Assembly (NCBI RefSeq): GCF_015565955.1
Contig: NZ_CP064760.1
Span: forward strand, 3,100,001 to 3,164,000
DNA length: 64,000 nucleotides
Direction of reading: 5' to 3'
Origin: Microbacterium schleiferi
Lineage (GTDB): Bacteria > Actinomycetota > Actinomycetes > Actinomycetales > Microbacteriaceae
The notes under the pieces were generated by a model that was not told where the DNA came from, made no database searches, and was given only the letters and a program-made list of their open reading frames with translations. Positions 43,970-52,722 of the stretch are shown in pieces. Positions within the stretch are counted from its first letter, which is position 1, and each line of letters begins with the position of its first letter. Both the position numbers and the translations under genes were made by a program.

Positions 43970-44774
43970 AGGGATCCTCGGGCTCGGGAACCGTCTCGAC
44001 CGACTCGGCGGCGATGTGCAGGCGCCCGTCGGAGTCCGAGCGCACCGTGCCTGTCACTGTCGCCCACTCACCGTCGGGCGCCGCCGTGCCGCCCCAGGAG
44101 ATCGGCACTGCCGCCAATTGCGCGTCGATGACGCAGTGGGTGATGACAAACCGCGACAGCAGGAAGCTCGCTCCGGCATCTCCCGTCGAGACGAAGCCGG
44201 TGAGGGTGACGGCATCGCCGTCGAAGGATGCCGGGTCTGTCGCCGTCGCGAACACCGTCGCCCACTCGCCGACCCCGAATTCGGCGGTGTCACCCGTGGA
44301 GGCGAGGGTGACGACATCACGACCGCCGAAGAGCACCGGCGCGGTCGAGGTGCTCGTCGACGCGAACTGCGGAGACAGGGAGGATGGCGCGAGCGCGAGG
44401 GCGACGAGCACGACGGCGCTGGCGAGGACGCCAGCGACGACGGTCCCGGCGAGCGCGACGGGATGCCGGGTGTGCGCGTCACCGTGCGCGGCGCGTCGCG
44501 GCGTCGTGGCGCCGTGGTCGGCATCCGGGTGGGGTGTCGATGGTGCGTCGCCGTGGTCGTGACCGTGATCTTGCTCGGCACCCAACGGGAGGGCGAAAGA
44601 TGCGACGGCGCCGATGACCACGACGAGCGACATCCCGATCGCGAACCATGCCGAGTCGGGATTGATGTAGAGCGAGAGTCGCCCCGTGACGGCGAGTCCG
44701 AGGGTGAGCACCGCGAGCACCGCGGCGAGCCCGACACCGAGCCAGCGGGTTCCGAGGGAGCCGATTCTAGGCAA
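43959..44774 (-). CDS. TIGR03943 family protein (YcgQ-like permease partner)
   Basis: The 271-residue protein has two N-terminal membrane helices. A His/Asp-rich cytoplasmic loop (EQDHGHDHGDAPSTPHPDAD, about 68-87), a third helix and a C-terminal extracytoplasmic domain with ITHCVIDAQLAAVPISW follow. TIGR03943 proteins are encoded with a DUF318-type permease (YcgR), as here with an 8-bp overlap. In several bacteria the pair is Zur-controlled, so a role in zinc handling is likely. Confidence 0.85.
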   Translation of the reverse strand: MPRIGSLGTRWLGVGLAAVLAVLTLGLAVTGRLSLYINPDSAWFAIGMSLVVVIGAVASFALPLGAEQDHGHDHGDAPSTPHPDADHGATTPRRAAHGDAHTRHPVALAGTVVAGVLASAVVLVALALAPSSLSPQFASTSTSTAPVLFGGRDVVTLASTGDTAEFGVGEWATVFATATDPASFDGDAVTLTGFVSTGDAGASFLLSRFVITHCVIDAQLAAVPISWGGTAAPDGEWATVTGTVRSDSDGRLHIAAESVETVPEPEDPYEY

Positions 44775-45801
44775 GGAGATTCACCACCGTCCCCATCGCG
44801 AAGGCCGACAGCACCACGACCACGACGATTCCGACGAGGGTCCGGGTCGTGAAGGTCGTGCGCAGCAGGGCGAGCATCTTCACGTCCACGAGGGGCCCCA
44901 CGAGCAGGAACGCGACGATCGAGCCGGGTGTGAAGGTCGACGCGAACGACAGCGCGAAGAACGAGTCGACGTTGGAACAGATCGAGACGACCATCGCCAG
45001 CGCGATCATGGCGACGATCGACAGAGCGGGGTTCGATCCGATCGCCAGCAGCAGGTCGCGCGGCACGAGGACTTGGACCGCCCCCGCGATCGCGGAACCG
45101 ATGATGAGCGCCGGCATGACGGCGCGCAGTTCGACGACCAGCTGCGCGAGACTGCGGCGTCCCTTGCCGCCCGGCTCGTGGGTCACGAGCTCACACGTGT
45201 CGCGGAACCGGTCGGTGAGCAGGGCGTCGGGACTCGGATGCCGGCTGTAGAGCCATCCGAGAAGGTTCGCGATGAGAAACCCGCCCACGAGGCGGGCGAC
45301 CAGGATGCCGTCGCTGAACCCGAAAGCCTGGTGCGTCGTGATGATCACGATGGGGTTCACGATCGGTGCTGCGATCAGGAAGGTCAGGGTCTCGGGCACG
45401 GTGAACCCGCGCATCAGCAGGCCGCGCGCGAACGGGACGTTCCCGCACTCGCAGACGGGGATGAACATCCCCAGCAGCGAGAGCACGCCTCGGCGCAGCC
45501 ACGGCGTGCGTGGCATCCAGCGTTCGAGGACGCCCGGCGGGATCCACACCTGCACCACGATCGACAGCAGCACGCCGAGCACGACGAACGGCAGCGACTC
45601 GATGAGGACGCTGATCGAGAGGGTCAGCCCGTCCTGGGCGCGCGTCGACAGCGGCGAGGCGAACAGCGACGGCGCCAGGGCGTCGATCGCCACGAGCAGC
45701 GCGATGAAGAGGATGCCGATTCCGACGCCGACAGCCGCGCGGGTGCGCGGGCTCGAGCCCCCGGCACGGAGGCGCACGGTCGGCGGCGCGTCAGCGCGCA
45801 C
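44767..45801 (-). CDS. DUF318/ArsP-like permease (YcgR-like)
   Basis: The 344-residue membrane protein has about eight helices and two permease repeats. FIPVCECGNVPFARGLLMRG (about 130-149, conserved Cys pair) and SICSNVDSFFALSFASTFTP match the ArsP/DUF318 permease family. GTG 45801 is preferred; the longer frame runs through the zur gene. It overlaps the zur stop by 11 bp. With TIGR03943 downstream it forms the YcgR-YcgQ pair. Confidence 0.88.
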   Translation of the reverse strand: MRADAPPTVRLRAGGSSPRTRAAVGVGIGILFIALLVAIDALAPSLFASPLSTRAQDGLTLSISVLIESLPFVVLGVLLSIVVQVWIPPGVLERWMPRTPWLRRGVLSLLGMFIPVCECGNVPFARGLLMRGFTVPETLTFLIAAPIVNPIVIITTHQAFGFSDGILVARLVGGFLIANLLGWLYSRHPSPDALLTDRFRDTCELVTHEPGGKGRRSLAQLVVELRAVMPALIIGSAIAGAVQVLVPRDLLLAIGSNPALSIVAMIALAMVVSICSNVDSFFALSFASTFTPGSIVAFLLVGPLVDVKMLALLRTTFTTRTLVGIVVVVVLSAFAMGTVVNLLA

Positions 45802-46216
45802 GGTTCCCGTCGCCGGCCGCCGCGCGAACGCGTGCCGTGCACGCGGGGCAGAGTCCGAAGATGTCGACGACGTGTTCGGCATCCGTGTAGCCGTGCTGTT
45901 CAGCCACCGAGCGGGCCCACTGCTCCACGGGGGTCGCCGCAATCTCCACGGTTGCGCCGCACGAGCGGCAGATCAGGTGGTGGTGGTGTCCCGAACTCTC
46001 GCACGCACGGTAGAGGCTCTCACCGTCGGGCCCGTGCAGCGTGTCGGCCGATCCCTCGTCAGCGAGGCTCGCGAGGGCGCGGTAGACCGTCGCCAGGCCG
46101 ATGCCGGTGTCTTCGTTGCGAAGCACGGCATGAAGCGCCTGAGCGCTGATGAAACCCGGCGCGTCGCCGAGCGCCGTGCGCACGCGCTCGCGTTGCCAGG
46201 TATTGCGTTGCGCCAT
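45791..46216 (-). CDS. zur: Fur family regulator, likely Zur
   Basis: The 141-residue regulator has a winged helix (about 10-70, SAQALHAVLRNEDTGIGLAT then VYRAL) and a dimerisation domain. That domain has metal ligands HHHHLICRSCG (about 76-86) and LCPACTARV (about 124-132), the two CxxC pairs of the structural zinc site. Its place after zinc-uptake genes and before permeases, plus the Zur-type box upstream of znuA, favours Zur over Fur. Confidence 0.88.
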   Translation of the reverse strand: MAQRNTWQRERVRTALGDAPGFISAQALHAVLRNEDTGIGLATVYRALASLADEGSADTLHGPDGESLYRACESSGHHHHLICRSCGATVEIAATPVEQWARSVAEQHGYTDAEHVVDIFGLCPACTARVRAAAGDGNRAR

Positions 46217-46270
46217 GGCCGGGAGTCTATCGACCCAGCTTCGGCGCGCGCTGGGAGTGGGCGGGGCATC

Positions 46271-47137
46271 TCACGCCAGGCGCTCCCGGGTCACCCGACC
46301 GCGCCGCCCCCCGACGAGGCGGCAGACGAGGTAGATCAGGAACGAGATCGTGGTGATGTACGGGCTCACCGGCAGGGTGCCGGCGATGGCCAGCAGGATG
46401 CCGCCGACCGCCGACACGAAGCCGAATCCCGCTGCCAGCAACGGAACGCTCCAGGGCCCGGATGCGATCCGCATGGCAGCCGCCGCGGGGGTCACGAGCA
46501 GCGCCATCACCAGGAGCGCCCCGATGATGTGGATCGCGACGGCGACGATGAGTCCCAGAAGCAGCATGAACCCGAGCGAGACGGCGGTGACGGGAACGCC
46601 ACGGGCTGCCGCGGACTGCGGGTCGAGGGAGTCGAAGCGCAGCGGCCGCCAGATGAAGAGCAGCCCCAGCAACACGACGATGCTGATGGCGATCAACCAG
46701 CCCAGCTGCGCGTTCTGCACCGACACGATCTGGCCGGTGAGCAGACTGAAGCGGTTCGCACTGCGGCCGCTGTAGAGCGAGAGGAAGAGGATGCCCAGGC
46801 CCAGCCCGAACGGCATCAGCACGCCGATGAACGAGTTGCGGTCCCGGGCTCGCGCGCCCAGCCACCCGATGAGTCCGGCGGCGATGACCGACCCCACGAT
46901 CGATCCGGTGACGACATCCCAGCCGATGAGCAGGGCGAACGCGGCTCCTGCGAAGGAGAGCTCGCTGATGCCGTGCACCGCGAAGGCCATGTCGCGCTGC
47001 ATGACGAAGACGCCGACGAGGCCGCCGACGAGGCCGAGGACGGCGCCGGCGATGACCGAGTTGGACACGAGGGCGAGGATCGCCCCGTAATCGGCGATGC
47101 CACCGAACATGGCATCGGCGATGTCAGACCAGTTCAT
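46271..47137 (-). CDS. znuB: Zinc/manganese ABC transporter permease (ZnuB-like)
   Basis: The 288-residue ABC-3 family permease has about eight helices. Family segments include GVFVMQRDMAFAVHGISELSFAGA (about 42-65) and AVAIHIIGALLVMALLVTPA. Its ATG overlaps the ATPase stop by 4 bp. It forms the membrane channel of the uptake system with genes upstream; substrate assignment to zinc follows from the His-rich binding protein. Confidence 0.9.
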   Translation of the reverse strand: MNWSDIADAMFGGIADYGAILALVSNSVIAGAVLGLVGGLVGVFVMQRDMAFAVHGISELSFAGAAFALLIGWDVVTGSIVGSVIAAGLIGWLGARARDRNSFIGVLMPFGLGLGILFLSLYSGRSANRFSLLTGQIVSVQNAQLGWLIAISIVVLLGLLFIWRPLRFDSLDPQSAAARGVPVTAVSLGFMLLLGLIVAVAIHIIGALLVMALLVTPAAAAMRIASGPWSVPLLAAGFGFVSAVGGILLAIAGTLPVSPYITTISFLIYLVCRLVGGRRGRVTRERLA

Positions 47138-47982
47138 GCCCGCACCCCGCCGTTTTCGTCGTCATCGTGATGGTGGTGATGCGCGACTTCGGCATCCGGT
47201 GCGCCGACGACCACGAGACGGCCGCCGGCCCGCAGCACGGCGACGGGAGCGCCGTAGAGGTCACTGAGAACGCTCGTCTCGAGAACCTCGTCGGGCTTTC
47301 CGAGCGTGAACCGGCCGCCCGCGATGTAGAGAATGCGGTCGACGACGTCCAAGACCGGGTTGATGTCGTGTGTGACGAAGAGCACCCCGGTGCCACGATC
47401 CCGGCGGTGCCGGTCGATGAGCGCCACGATCGCCTGCTGGTTGGCAAGATCGAGACTTGTCAGCGGCTCATCGCACAGCAGCAGGTCGGGGTCGTCGGCA
47501 ATCGCCTGTCCGATGCGCAACCGCTGCTGTTCACCACCCGAGAGCTCGCCCACGGGCCGGTCGGCAAATGCTTCGGCACCGACATCCGCCACCAGCGCAT
47601 CGATGCGTTCACGATCGCGTCGAGTGGGAAGGCTGAAGCCGAACTTGTGGCCGGTGACGCCGAGGGTCACGAGGTCCCGACCGCGCAGCGCGGTCTCGGG
47701 CGGGAGTGGGCGCTGCTGGGGCACGTATCCGATGTGACGGTTCCCCCGCCGCTCGACCCGCCGGCCCCCTGTCTCGATCGTTCCGGCGCTCAGGTGCTCG
47801 AGACCGAGGATGGCGCGCAGCAGCGTTGTCTTGCCGGAGCCACTGGGCCCGAGGACGGCGATGAACTCGCCGGGCGCGACATCAAGGTCGAGGCCCGACC
47901 ACAGTTCCCGCTCGCCACGGCGCAGCGCCGCTCCGCGGATGCGGAGCGGCGGCTGGGCGTGCGGGGTCGCGTCTGGGCTCAC
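47134..47982 (-). CDS. znuC: Zinc ABC transporter ATP-binding protein (ZnuC-like)
   Basis: The 282-residue ATPase starts at GTG 47982, overlapping the znuA stop (GTGA). It has Walker A GPSGSGKTTLL (about 45-55), signature LSGGEQQRLRIGQA and Walker B LLLCDEPLTSLD. The tail is unusual: VAHHHHHDDDENGG, with five His followed by acids. It could bind zinc and sense the cytoplasmic level, but that is inference. Confidence 0.92.
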   Translation of the reverse strand: MSPDATPHAQPPLRIRGAALRRGERELWSGLDLDVAPGEFIAVLGPSGSGKTTLLRAILGLEHLSAGTIETGGRRVERRGNRHIGYVPQQRPLPPETALRGRDLVTLGVTGHKFGFSLPTRRDRERIDALVADVGAEAFADRPVGELSGGEQQRLRIGQAIADDPDLLLCDEPLTSLDLANQQAIVALIDRHRRDRGTGVLFVTHDINPVLDVVDRILYIAGGRFTLGKPDEVLETSVLSDLYGAPVAVLRAGGRLVVVGAPDAEVAHHHHHDDDENGGVRA

Positions 47983-48998
47983 GCGCCGAGCGCGTCCGAG
48001 AGCTCCGCGATGTTCTGCTGCATCCACGAGATGTAAGTCTGGCCCTCCGGGAGGGTCTCCGTGAACTCCAGCACCGGGATTGACTGCGCGGTCGCGGCAT
48101 CGATGATCTGCGTGGTCTCAGCGCCACCGGTCTGCGCGTTCACGATGACGACCGAGACAGAACCGTCCTCCACGATGTTGAGCGACTCGAGGAGCGTCGC
48201 GGGCGGGACATCCTGTCCCTCCTCGACGGCCTCACTGAACGCTTCGGGGGTGAGGTTCTCCAGCCCAGCGGCCACGATCAGGTAGACCGGAACGGGCTCG
48301 GTCACGAACACGCCGGTGCCTGCGTGAGCTGCGGCGATCTCGTCGAGGGATGCTTCCAGCCCGGCGATCTGGTCGATGAAGGCTGCGGCGTTGGTCTCGA
48401 ACAGCTCGGCGTTGGCGGGGTCGAGCGTGGAGAGCTCGTCGGCGATCGCTTCAGCGAGGTGTTCCATCGTGTGCGGGTCGTACCAGACGTGCTCGTTGAA
48501 CCCCTCGATGTGAGCGTGGTCGTGACCGTCCTCGTCGGCGTGGTCGTGACCCTCTTCCTCGGCGTGGTCGTGACCCTCTTCTTCTGCGTGGCCGTCCGCC
48601 GCGGCATCCTCACTCGGGTAGTCGTGGTTGAAGGTCGCAGCGGTGATCACCGGCGCGGTGGTGCCGCTGGCCTCGATCATCGCGTCCATGAACGCGTCGT
48701 AGCCGCCACCGTTTTCGATGATGAGGTCGGCCTCCGACACGATCAGCTGGTCCTGAGCCGTGGGCTCGAACTCATGCGGGTCCTGCGCGGACGAGTCGAT
48801 GATGGAGGTCACCGTGACGGCGTCGCCGCCGATCTCTTCGGCGATCTGACCGTAGACGTTGGTTGACGCGACGACGTCGATGGTGGCTTCGGCCGGAGCG
48901 GATGTCTCCGGTGCCCCGCCCGTGCCGGCGCAGGCCGTGAGGGTGAGGGCGGATGCCGCGCCGAGCGCGAGCAGAGTGGAAAGTCGTCGGGTTGTCAT
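47979..48998 (-). CDS. znuA: Zinc-binding lipoprotein of ABC transporter (ZnuA-like)
   Basis: The 339-residue protein begins MTTRRLSTLLALGAASALTL followed by lipobox TAC. It is a cluster A-I solute-binding protein with metal ligands His in DPHEFEPT and HVWYDPHTM and Glu/Asp further on. The His-rich loop has three GHDHA repeats with acids (about 150-175), typical of zinc-specific members. ATG 48998 was chosen: further upstream lies the Zur-type box at 49019-49033. Confidence 0.92.
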   Translation of the reverse strand: MTTRRLSTLLALGAASALTLTACAGTGGAPETSAPAEATIDVVASTNVYGQIAEEIGGDAVTVTSIIDSSAQDPHEFEPTAQDQLIVSEADLIIENGGGYDAFMDAMIEASGTTAPVITAATFNHDYPSEDAAADGHAEEEGHDHAEEEGHDHADEDGHDHAHIEGFNEHVWYDPHTMEHLAEAIADELSTLDPANAELFETNAAAFIDQIAGLEASLDEIAAAHAGTGVFVTEPVPVYLIVAAGLENLTPEAFSEAVEEGQDVPPATLLESLNIVEDGSVSVVIVNAQTGGAETTQIIDAATAQSIPVLEFTETLPEGQTYISWMQQNIAELSDALGA

Positions 48999-49018
48999 GT
49001 CGACAATGATAACCGCGG

Positions 49019-49033
49019 TGAGAATCATTATCA
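49019..49033. promoter_or_regulatory. Zur-type operator upstream of znuA
   Basis: On the minus strand TGATAATGATTCTCA is a 7-1-7 inverted repeat (six of seven arm bases pair) close to the actinobacterial Zur consensus TGAAAATGATTTTCA. A weaker AATGAT match lies just downstream around 49004. It sits 21 bp before the znuA start, as expected for repression by zinc-loaded Zur. Confidence 0.8.
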
Positions 49034-49077
49034 AAATGCGAGCGGACCTCGCTCACCCGCCGGCGCGGGACGGCCTG

Positions 49078-50454
49078 TCAGTCCAGCAGGAGGGCGGGTT
49101 CTTCGAGGATCGAGGCGACGTCGGCGATGAAGCGGCTCATGCCGTCGCCGTCGATGACGCGGTGATCGAATGACCCCGAGACCGTCGTGACGTAGCGCGG
49201 GCGCACCTCGCCGTCGACGACCCACGGCTTCTGCCGGATAGTGCCCATCGCGACGATGCCCGACTCTCCGGGGTTGATGATGGGGGTTCCGGCATCCATC
49301 CCGAACACCCCGATGTTGGTGATCGTGATCGTCCCGCCCTGCTGGTCAGCCGGGGTCGTCTTGCCTTCACGCGCCGTGAGGGTGAGCTTCTCGAGCCCCC
49401 GCGCGAGTTCGCGCATGTTCAGGTCCTGCGCGTCCTTGATGTTCGGGACGAGAAGGCCGCGGGGGGTCGCGGCAGCGATTCCGAGGTTGACGTAGTGGCG
49501 CACGCTGATCTGGGCGCCATCTTCGGCATCCACCCACGCGGCGTTGACCATCGGTGTCCGGCGCACCGCCCAGATGACGGCGCGCGCCATGATGAGCAGC
49601 GGCGAGACCTTGACGTCGGCGAAGTCGGGGGAGGCTTTCAGCCGCTTGACGAGCTCCATCGTGCGGGTCGCGTCGACATCCGTCCACACCGACACGTGAG
49701 GTGCGGAATAGGCCGACTGCACCATCGCCGTCGAGGTGGCCTTGCGCACGCCCTTGACGGGGATCGACTCGACCCGACTGGCCGCTTGCGCGAAGGGCGA
49801 CGCGACGCCGTTCGGAGCGGGGGCCGCGGGTGCCGCAGCCGGCGAGACCGTGATGGTTTCTTCCCGAACCTCGGGCCAGTCCGGTGTCTCGATGTTGCGG
49901 AAGACGCTCGCCTGCGAGGCGTGCTTCACGACATCCTCACGCGTGACCTCGCCTGCCTCGCCGGAGGGCGTGACGGCGGCGAGATCCACCCCGAGGTCGC
50001 GGGCGAGCTTGCGGATCGGAGGCTTGGCGATGACACCGACGGATGCCGTCACCGGTCGCTCCGCCGGCTTACGGCGGCGCGAGGTGACGGCACCGCCCGT
50101 CCCGTATCCGACAAGCACGGCGCCGCCGCCCTCAGAACCGCCTTCCGCTGTCTCAGACGGCGCGTCACCGGCGCCGGGAGCGTCAGTCTGTGACAGCGGA
50201 GCAGCAGCGGCGGGAGCGGTCTGGATCGTCACGATCGGGGTGCCGACGGCGACGGTGACCCCCTCTTCGACGAGCGTCTCGCCGACCGTGCCGGTGAACG
50301 GGGATGGCAGTTCGACAAGCGACTTGGCGGTTTCGATCTCGACGAGCACGTCGTTGACCTGGACGGGATCGCCGGGGGCGACCTTCCAGGTGACGATCTC
50401 GGCCTCGGTCAGGCCCTCACCCACGTCGGGGAGAACGAAGGTCTGCGTGCTCAT
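49078..50454 (-). CDS. bkdC: Dihydrolipoamide acyltransferase (E2) of 2-oxoacid dehydrogenase
   Basis: The 458-residue E2 has a lipoyl domain (about 3-78) with the lipoyl-lysine in [14 protein letters not shown], and a Pro/Ala/Gly/Ser-rich linker. A peripheral-subunit binding domain follows (about 138-172, [20 protein letters not shown]). The catalytic domain (about 225-458) has active-site [15 protein letters not shown]. It forms the core of the branched-chain-type complex with E1 subunits encoded upstream. A separate inverted repeat lies between it and E1-beta. Confidence 0.92.
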   Translation of the reverse strand: MSTQTFVLPDVGEGLTEAEIVTWKVAPGDPVQVNDVLVEIETAKSLVELPSPFTGTVGETLVEEGVTVAVGTPIVTIQTAPAAAAPLSQTDAPGAGDAPSETAEGGSEGGGAVLVGYGTGGAVTSRRRKPAERPVTASVGVIAKPPIRKLARDLGVDLAAVTPSGEAGEVTREDVVKHASQASVFRNIETPDWPEVREETITVSPAAAPAAPAPNGVASPFAQAASRVESIPVKGVRKATSTAMVQSAYSAPHVSVWTDVDATRTMELVKRLKASPDFADVKVSPLLIMARAVIWAVRRTPMVNAAWVDAEDGAQISVRHYVNLGIAAATPRGLLVPNIKDAQDLNMRELARGLEKLTLTAREGKTTPADQQGGTITITNIGVFGMDAGTPIINPGESGIVAMGTIRQKPWVVDGEVRPRYVTTVSGSFDHRVIDGDGMSRFIADVASILEEPALLLD

Positions 50455-50475
50455 CTCGGTCCTTTCGGATGCGCT

Positions 50476-50539
50476 AACTCCTGCATCTCTGGGGTCTGCG
50501 CTTCAGTATCGCCGCCGAGGCCGCGAAATTGCAGGAGTT
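50476..50539. repeat. Inverted repeat related to the one at 13362-13438
   Basis: AACTCCTGCA (50476-50485) and TGCAGGAGTT (50530-50539) are perfect complements with a 44-nt loop, between E1-beta and E2 genes. The same ACTCCTGCA/TGCAGGAGT core forms the inner arms at 13362-13438. Two loci sharing it suggest a dispersed palindromic family in this genome. Confidence 0.8.
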
Positions 50540-50553
50540 CGGGCCATGGGGTG

Positions 50554-51585
50554 TCAGTAGGCGAGGGCGCGGTCGACGGCTTCGAGGATGCGATCGGCAT
50601 CCGGGAGGTAGGTGCCCTCGAGCTTGGCGGGCGGGAACGGCGTGTCGAACGCCGACACGCGCAGCACGGGTGCCTCGAGCGAGAAGAACGCGCGCTCGGT
50701 GACGGTCGCCGCGACCTCGCTGCCGAGGCTCGTGAAGCCCGGGGCCTCCTGGGCATAGACCATGCGGCCCGTGCGCCGGACCGAATCGAGGATGGGCCCG
50801 TAGTCGACCGGAGAGAGCGACCGCAGGTCGACGACCTCGCAGCTGGTCCCCTCGGACTCGGCGAGAGCCGCAGCCTGCAGCAGGGTGCCGACCATCGCGC
50901 CGTGGCCGACGAGGGTCACGTCGGTGCCGCGACGAACGACACGGGAAGCGTGGAGCGGCAGGGCCGGGGCCGTCGTATCGACCTCGCCCTTCTGCCAGTA
51001 CGCGCTCTTGGGCTCGAGGAAGATCACCGGATCGTTCGACGCGATCGCTTCCTGAATCATCCAGTACGCGTCACCCGCCGTCGCGGGGCTCACGACCCGC
51101 AGTCCCGGCGTGTGGGTGAAGTACGCCTCGGGGCTTTCCTGGTGGTGCTCGATCGCGCCGATGTGCCCGCCGTAGGGGATGCGGATGACGACGGGCATCG
51201 GTACCGCGCCATCGAGGCGGTTGGTCATCTTGGCCAGCTGCGAGGTGATCTGGTCGAACGCGGGGAAGACAAATCCGTCGAACTGGATCTCACACACCGG
51301 GCGGAATCCGGCCATCGCCAGGCCGATCGCGGTGCCGACGATGCCCGACTCCGCGAGGGGAGTGTCGAGCACGCGCTGCTCGCCGAACTCGGCCTGCAGT
51401 CCCTCGGTGACCCGGAACACCCCGCCGAGCCGCCCGATGTCTTCGCCCATGAGCAGGACGCGGTCGTTGGTGGCAAGGGCCTGTCGCATCCCGGCGTTCA
51501 GCGCGCGGCCGAGAGGCATGGGCCCGGATGCCGGAGCCGTCGCGGTGGCGGCTGCCTGGCCCGTGGAGGTCGAGACGGTGGTCAT
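50554..51585 (-). CDS. bkdB: 2-oxoacid dehydrogenase E1 beta subunit
   Basis: The 343-residue protein begins MTTVSTSTGQ after a GGAGG site; its ATG overlaps the E1-alpha stop by 4 bp. Family landmarks are VLLMGEDIGRLGGVFRVTEG (about 43-62) and DTPLAESGIVGTAIGLAMAG. The transketolase C-terminal domain has EVVDLRSLSPVDYG. With E1-alpha it performs the thiamine-dependent decarboxylation of branched-chain or related 2-oxoacids. Confidence 0.93.
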   Translation of the reverse strand: MTTVSTSTGQAAATATAPASGPMPLGRALNAGMRQALATNDRVLLMGEDIGRLGGVFRVTEGLQAEFGEQRVLDTPLAESGIVGTAIGLAMAGFRPVCEIQFDGFVFPAFDQITSQLAKMTNRLDGAVPMPVVIRIPYGGHIGAIEHHQESPEAYFTHTPGLRVVSPATAGDAYWMIQEAIASNDPVIFLEPKSAYWQKGEVDTTAPALPLHASRVVRRGTDVTLVGHGAMVGTLLQAAALAESEGTSCEVVDLRSLSPVDYGPILDSVRRTGRMVYAQEAPGFTSLGSEVAATVTERAFFSLEAPVLRVSAFDTPFPPAKLEGTYLPDADRILEAVDRALAY

Positions 51586-52712
51586 CGGGTGCCTCCCTCG
51601 AAGGATGCCTCGTACTCGGCGAGCCACCGACGCTGCTCGTCCATGAGTGGGTGCGGGTCGGTGTAGACGTGAGCGAACATCGAGTCGCGCTCCAGCCCGC
51701 CGAGCTCGTTCGTGCGGACGCGCAGATCGTCGGCGGCGGCAGCACCTTCGGCATCCACCTCGTCGAAGAGCGTGAAGGGAGCGCCGCGGTGCTCGAGGAA
51801 AGCCCGCATCCGGGCGATCGGGTCACGCTGTGCCCACGACTGCTCCTCTTCGGAGGTGCGGTACTTGGTGGGGTCGTCGCTGGTGGTGTGAGCACCGACC
51901 CGATACGTCATCGCCTCGATCGCGCGGGGTCCCTCACCGCTGCGCGCCTCATCGAGCGCCCGGCGGGTCACGGCGTAGCTGGCGAGCACGTCGTTGCCGT
52001 CGATCCGGATGCTCGGCATCCCGTACCCCTCGCCGCGGCGCACGAGCGGCGAGCGCGACTGCGTTGCCACGGGGACCGAGATCGCCCACTGGTTGTTCTG
52101 CAGGAAGAACACCTCGGGCGTGCGATAGCTGGCGGCGAAGACCATCGCCTCGTGCACATCACCCTGGCTGGACGCGCCGTCGCCGTAATAGACGATGACG
52201 GCTTCGTCGCGATCGAGGTCGCCGGTACCGCAGCGCCCGTCGAAGACCAGACCCATGCCGTAGCCCGTTGCGTGCAGCGTCTGGGCGCCGAGCACGAGCG
52301 TGTAGATGTGAGTGTTGCCGTTCGCGGGGTCGGTCGGGTTCCACCCGCCGTGCGAGAGTCCGCGCATCAGCTTGATGATGCCGATCGGGTCGACGCCGCG
52401 GATGCGGGTCACCACGTGCTCGCGGTAGGAGGGGAAGAGGTGATCCTGCGCACGGGCAGCGCGGGCCGAACCGACTTGTGCTGCCTCCTGCCCGAGACTC
52501 GGCGGCCACAGCGCCAGCTGCCCCTGCCGCTGGAGGTTGGTCGCCTGCCGGTCGATGGCACGGATGACGACCATGTCGCGGTACAGCATCTCGAGGTCCG
52601 AGTCGGCGAGCCCGTTCACGAGATCGAGGTAGGGCTCTGCCGCCGGATTGGGCGCGAGGGAGCCGTCAGCGGCGAGAATGCGGACGAGCTCAGGTTCTTC
52701 TGGCTGAGTCAC
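51582..52712 (-). CDS. bkdA: 2-oxoacid dehydrogenase E1 alpha subunit
   Basis: The 376-residue protein (start GTG 52712) has the thiamine diphosphate motif GDGASSQGDVHEAMVFAASY (about 171-190), ending in NNQWAISVP. The R/Y/H residues of the phosphorylation-loop equivalent are retained (YRVGAHTTSDDPTKYR). It is the first gene of E1-alpha, E1-beta, E2. Such operons supply branched acyl-CoA starters for the iso/anteiso fatty acids common in Microbacteriaceae (general knowledge). Confidence 0.93.
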   Translation of the reverse strand: MTQPEEPELVRILAADGSLAPNPAAEPYLDLVNGLADSDLEMLYRDMVVIRAIDRQATNLQRQGQLALWPPSLGQEAAQVGSARAARAQDHLFPSYREHVVTRIRGVDPIGIIKLMRGLSHGGWNPTDPANGNTHIYTLVLGAQTLHATGYGMGLVFDGRCGTGDLDRDEAVIVYYGDGASSQGDVHEAMVFAASYRTPEVFFLQNNQWAISVPVATQSRSPLVRRGEGYGMPSIRIDGNDVLASYAVTRRALDEARSGEGPRAIEAMTYRVGAHTTSDDPTKYRTSEEEQSWAQRDPIARMRAFLEHRGAPFTLFDEVDAEGAAAADDLRVRTNELGGLERDSMFAHVYTDPHPLMDEQRRWLAEYEASFEGGTR

Positions 52713-52722
52713 GGTCCCTACG

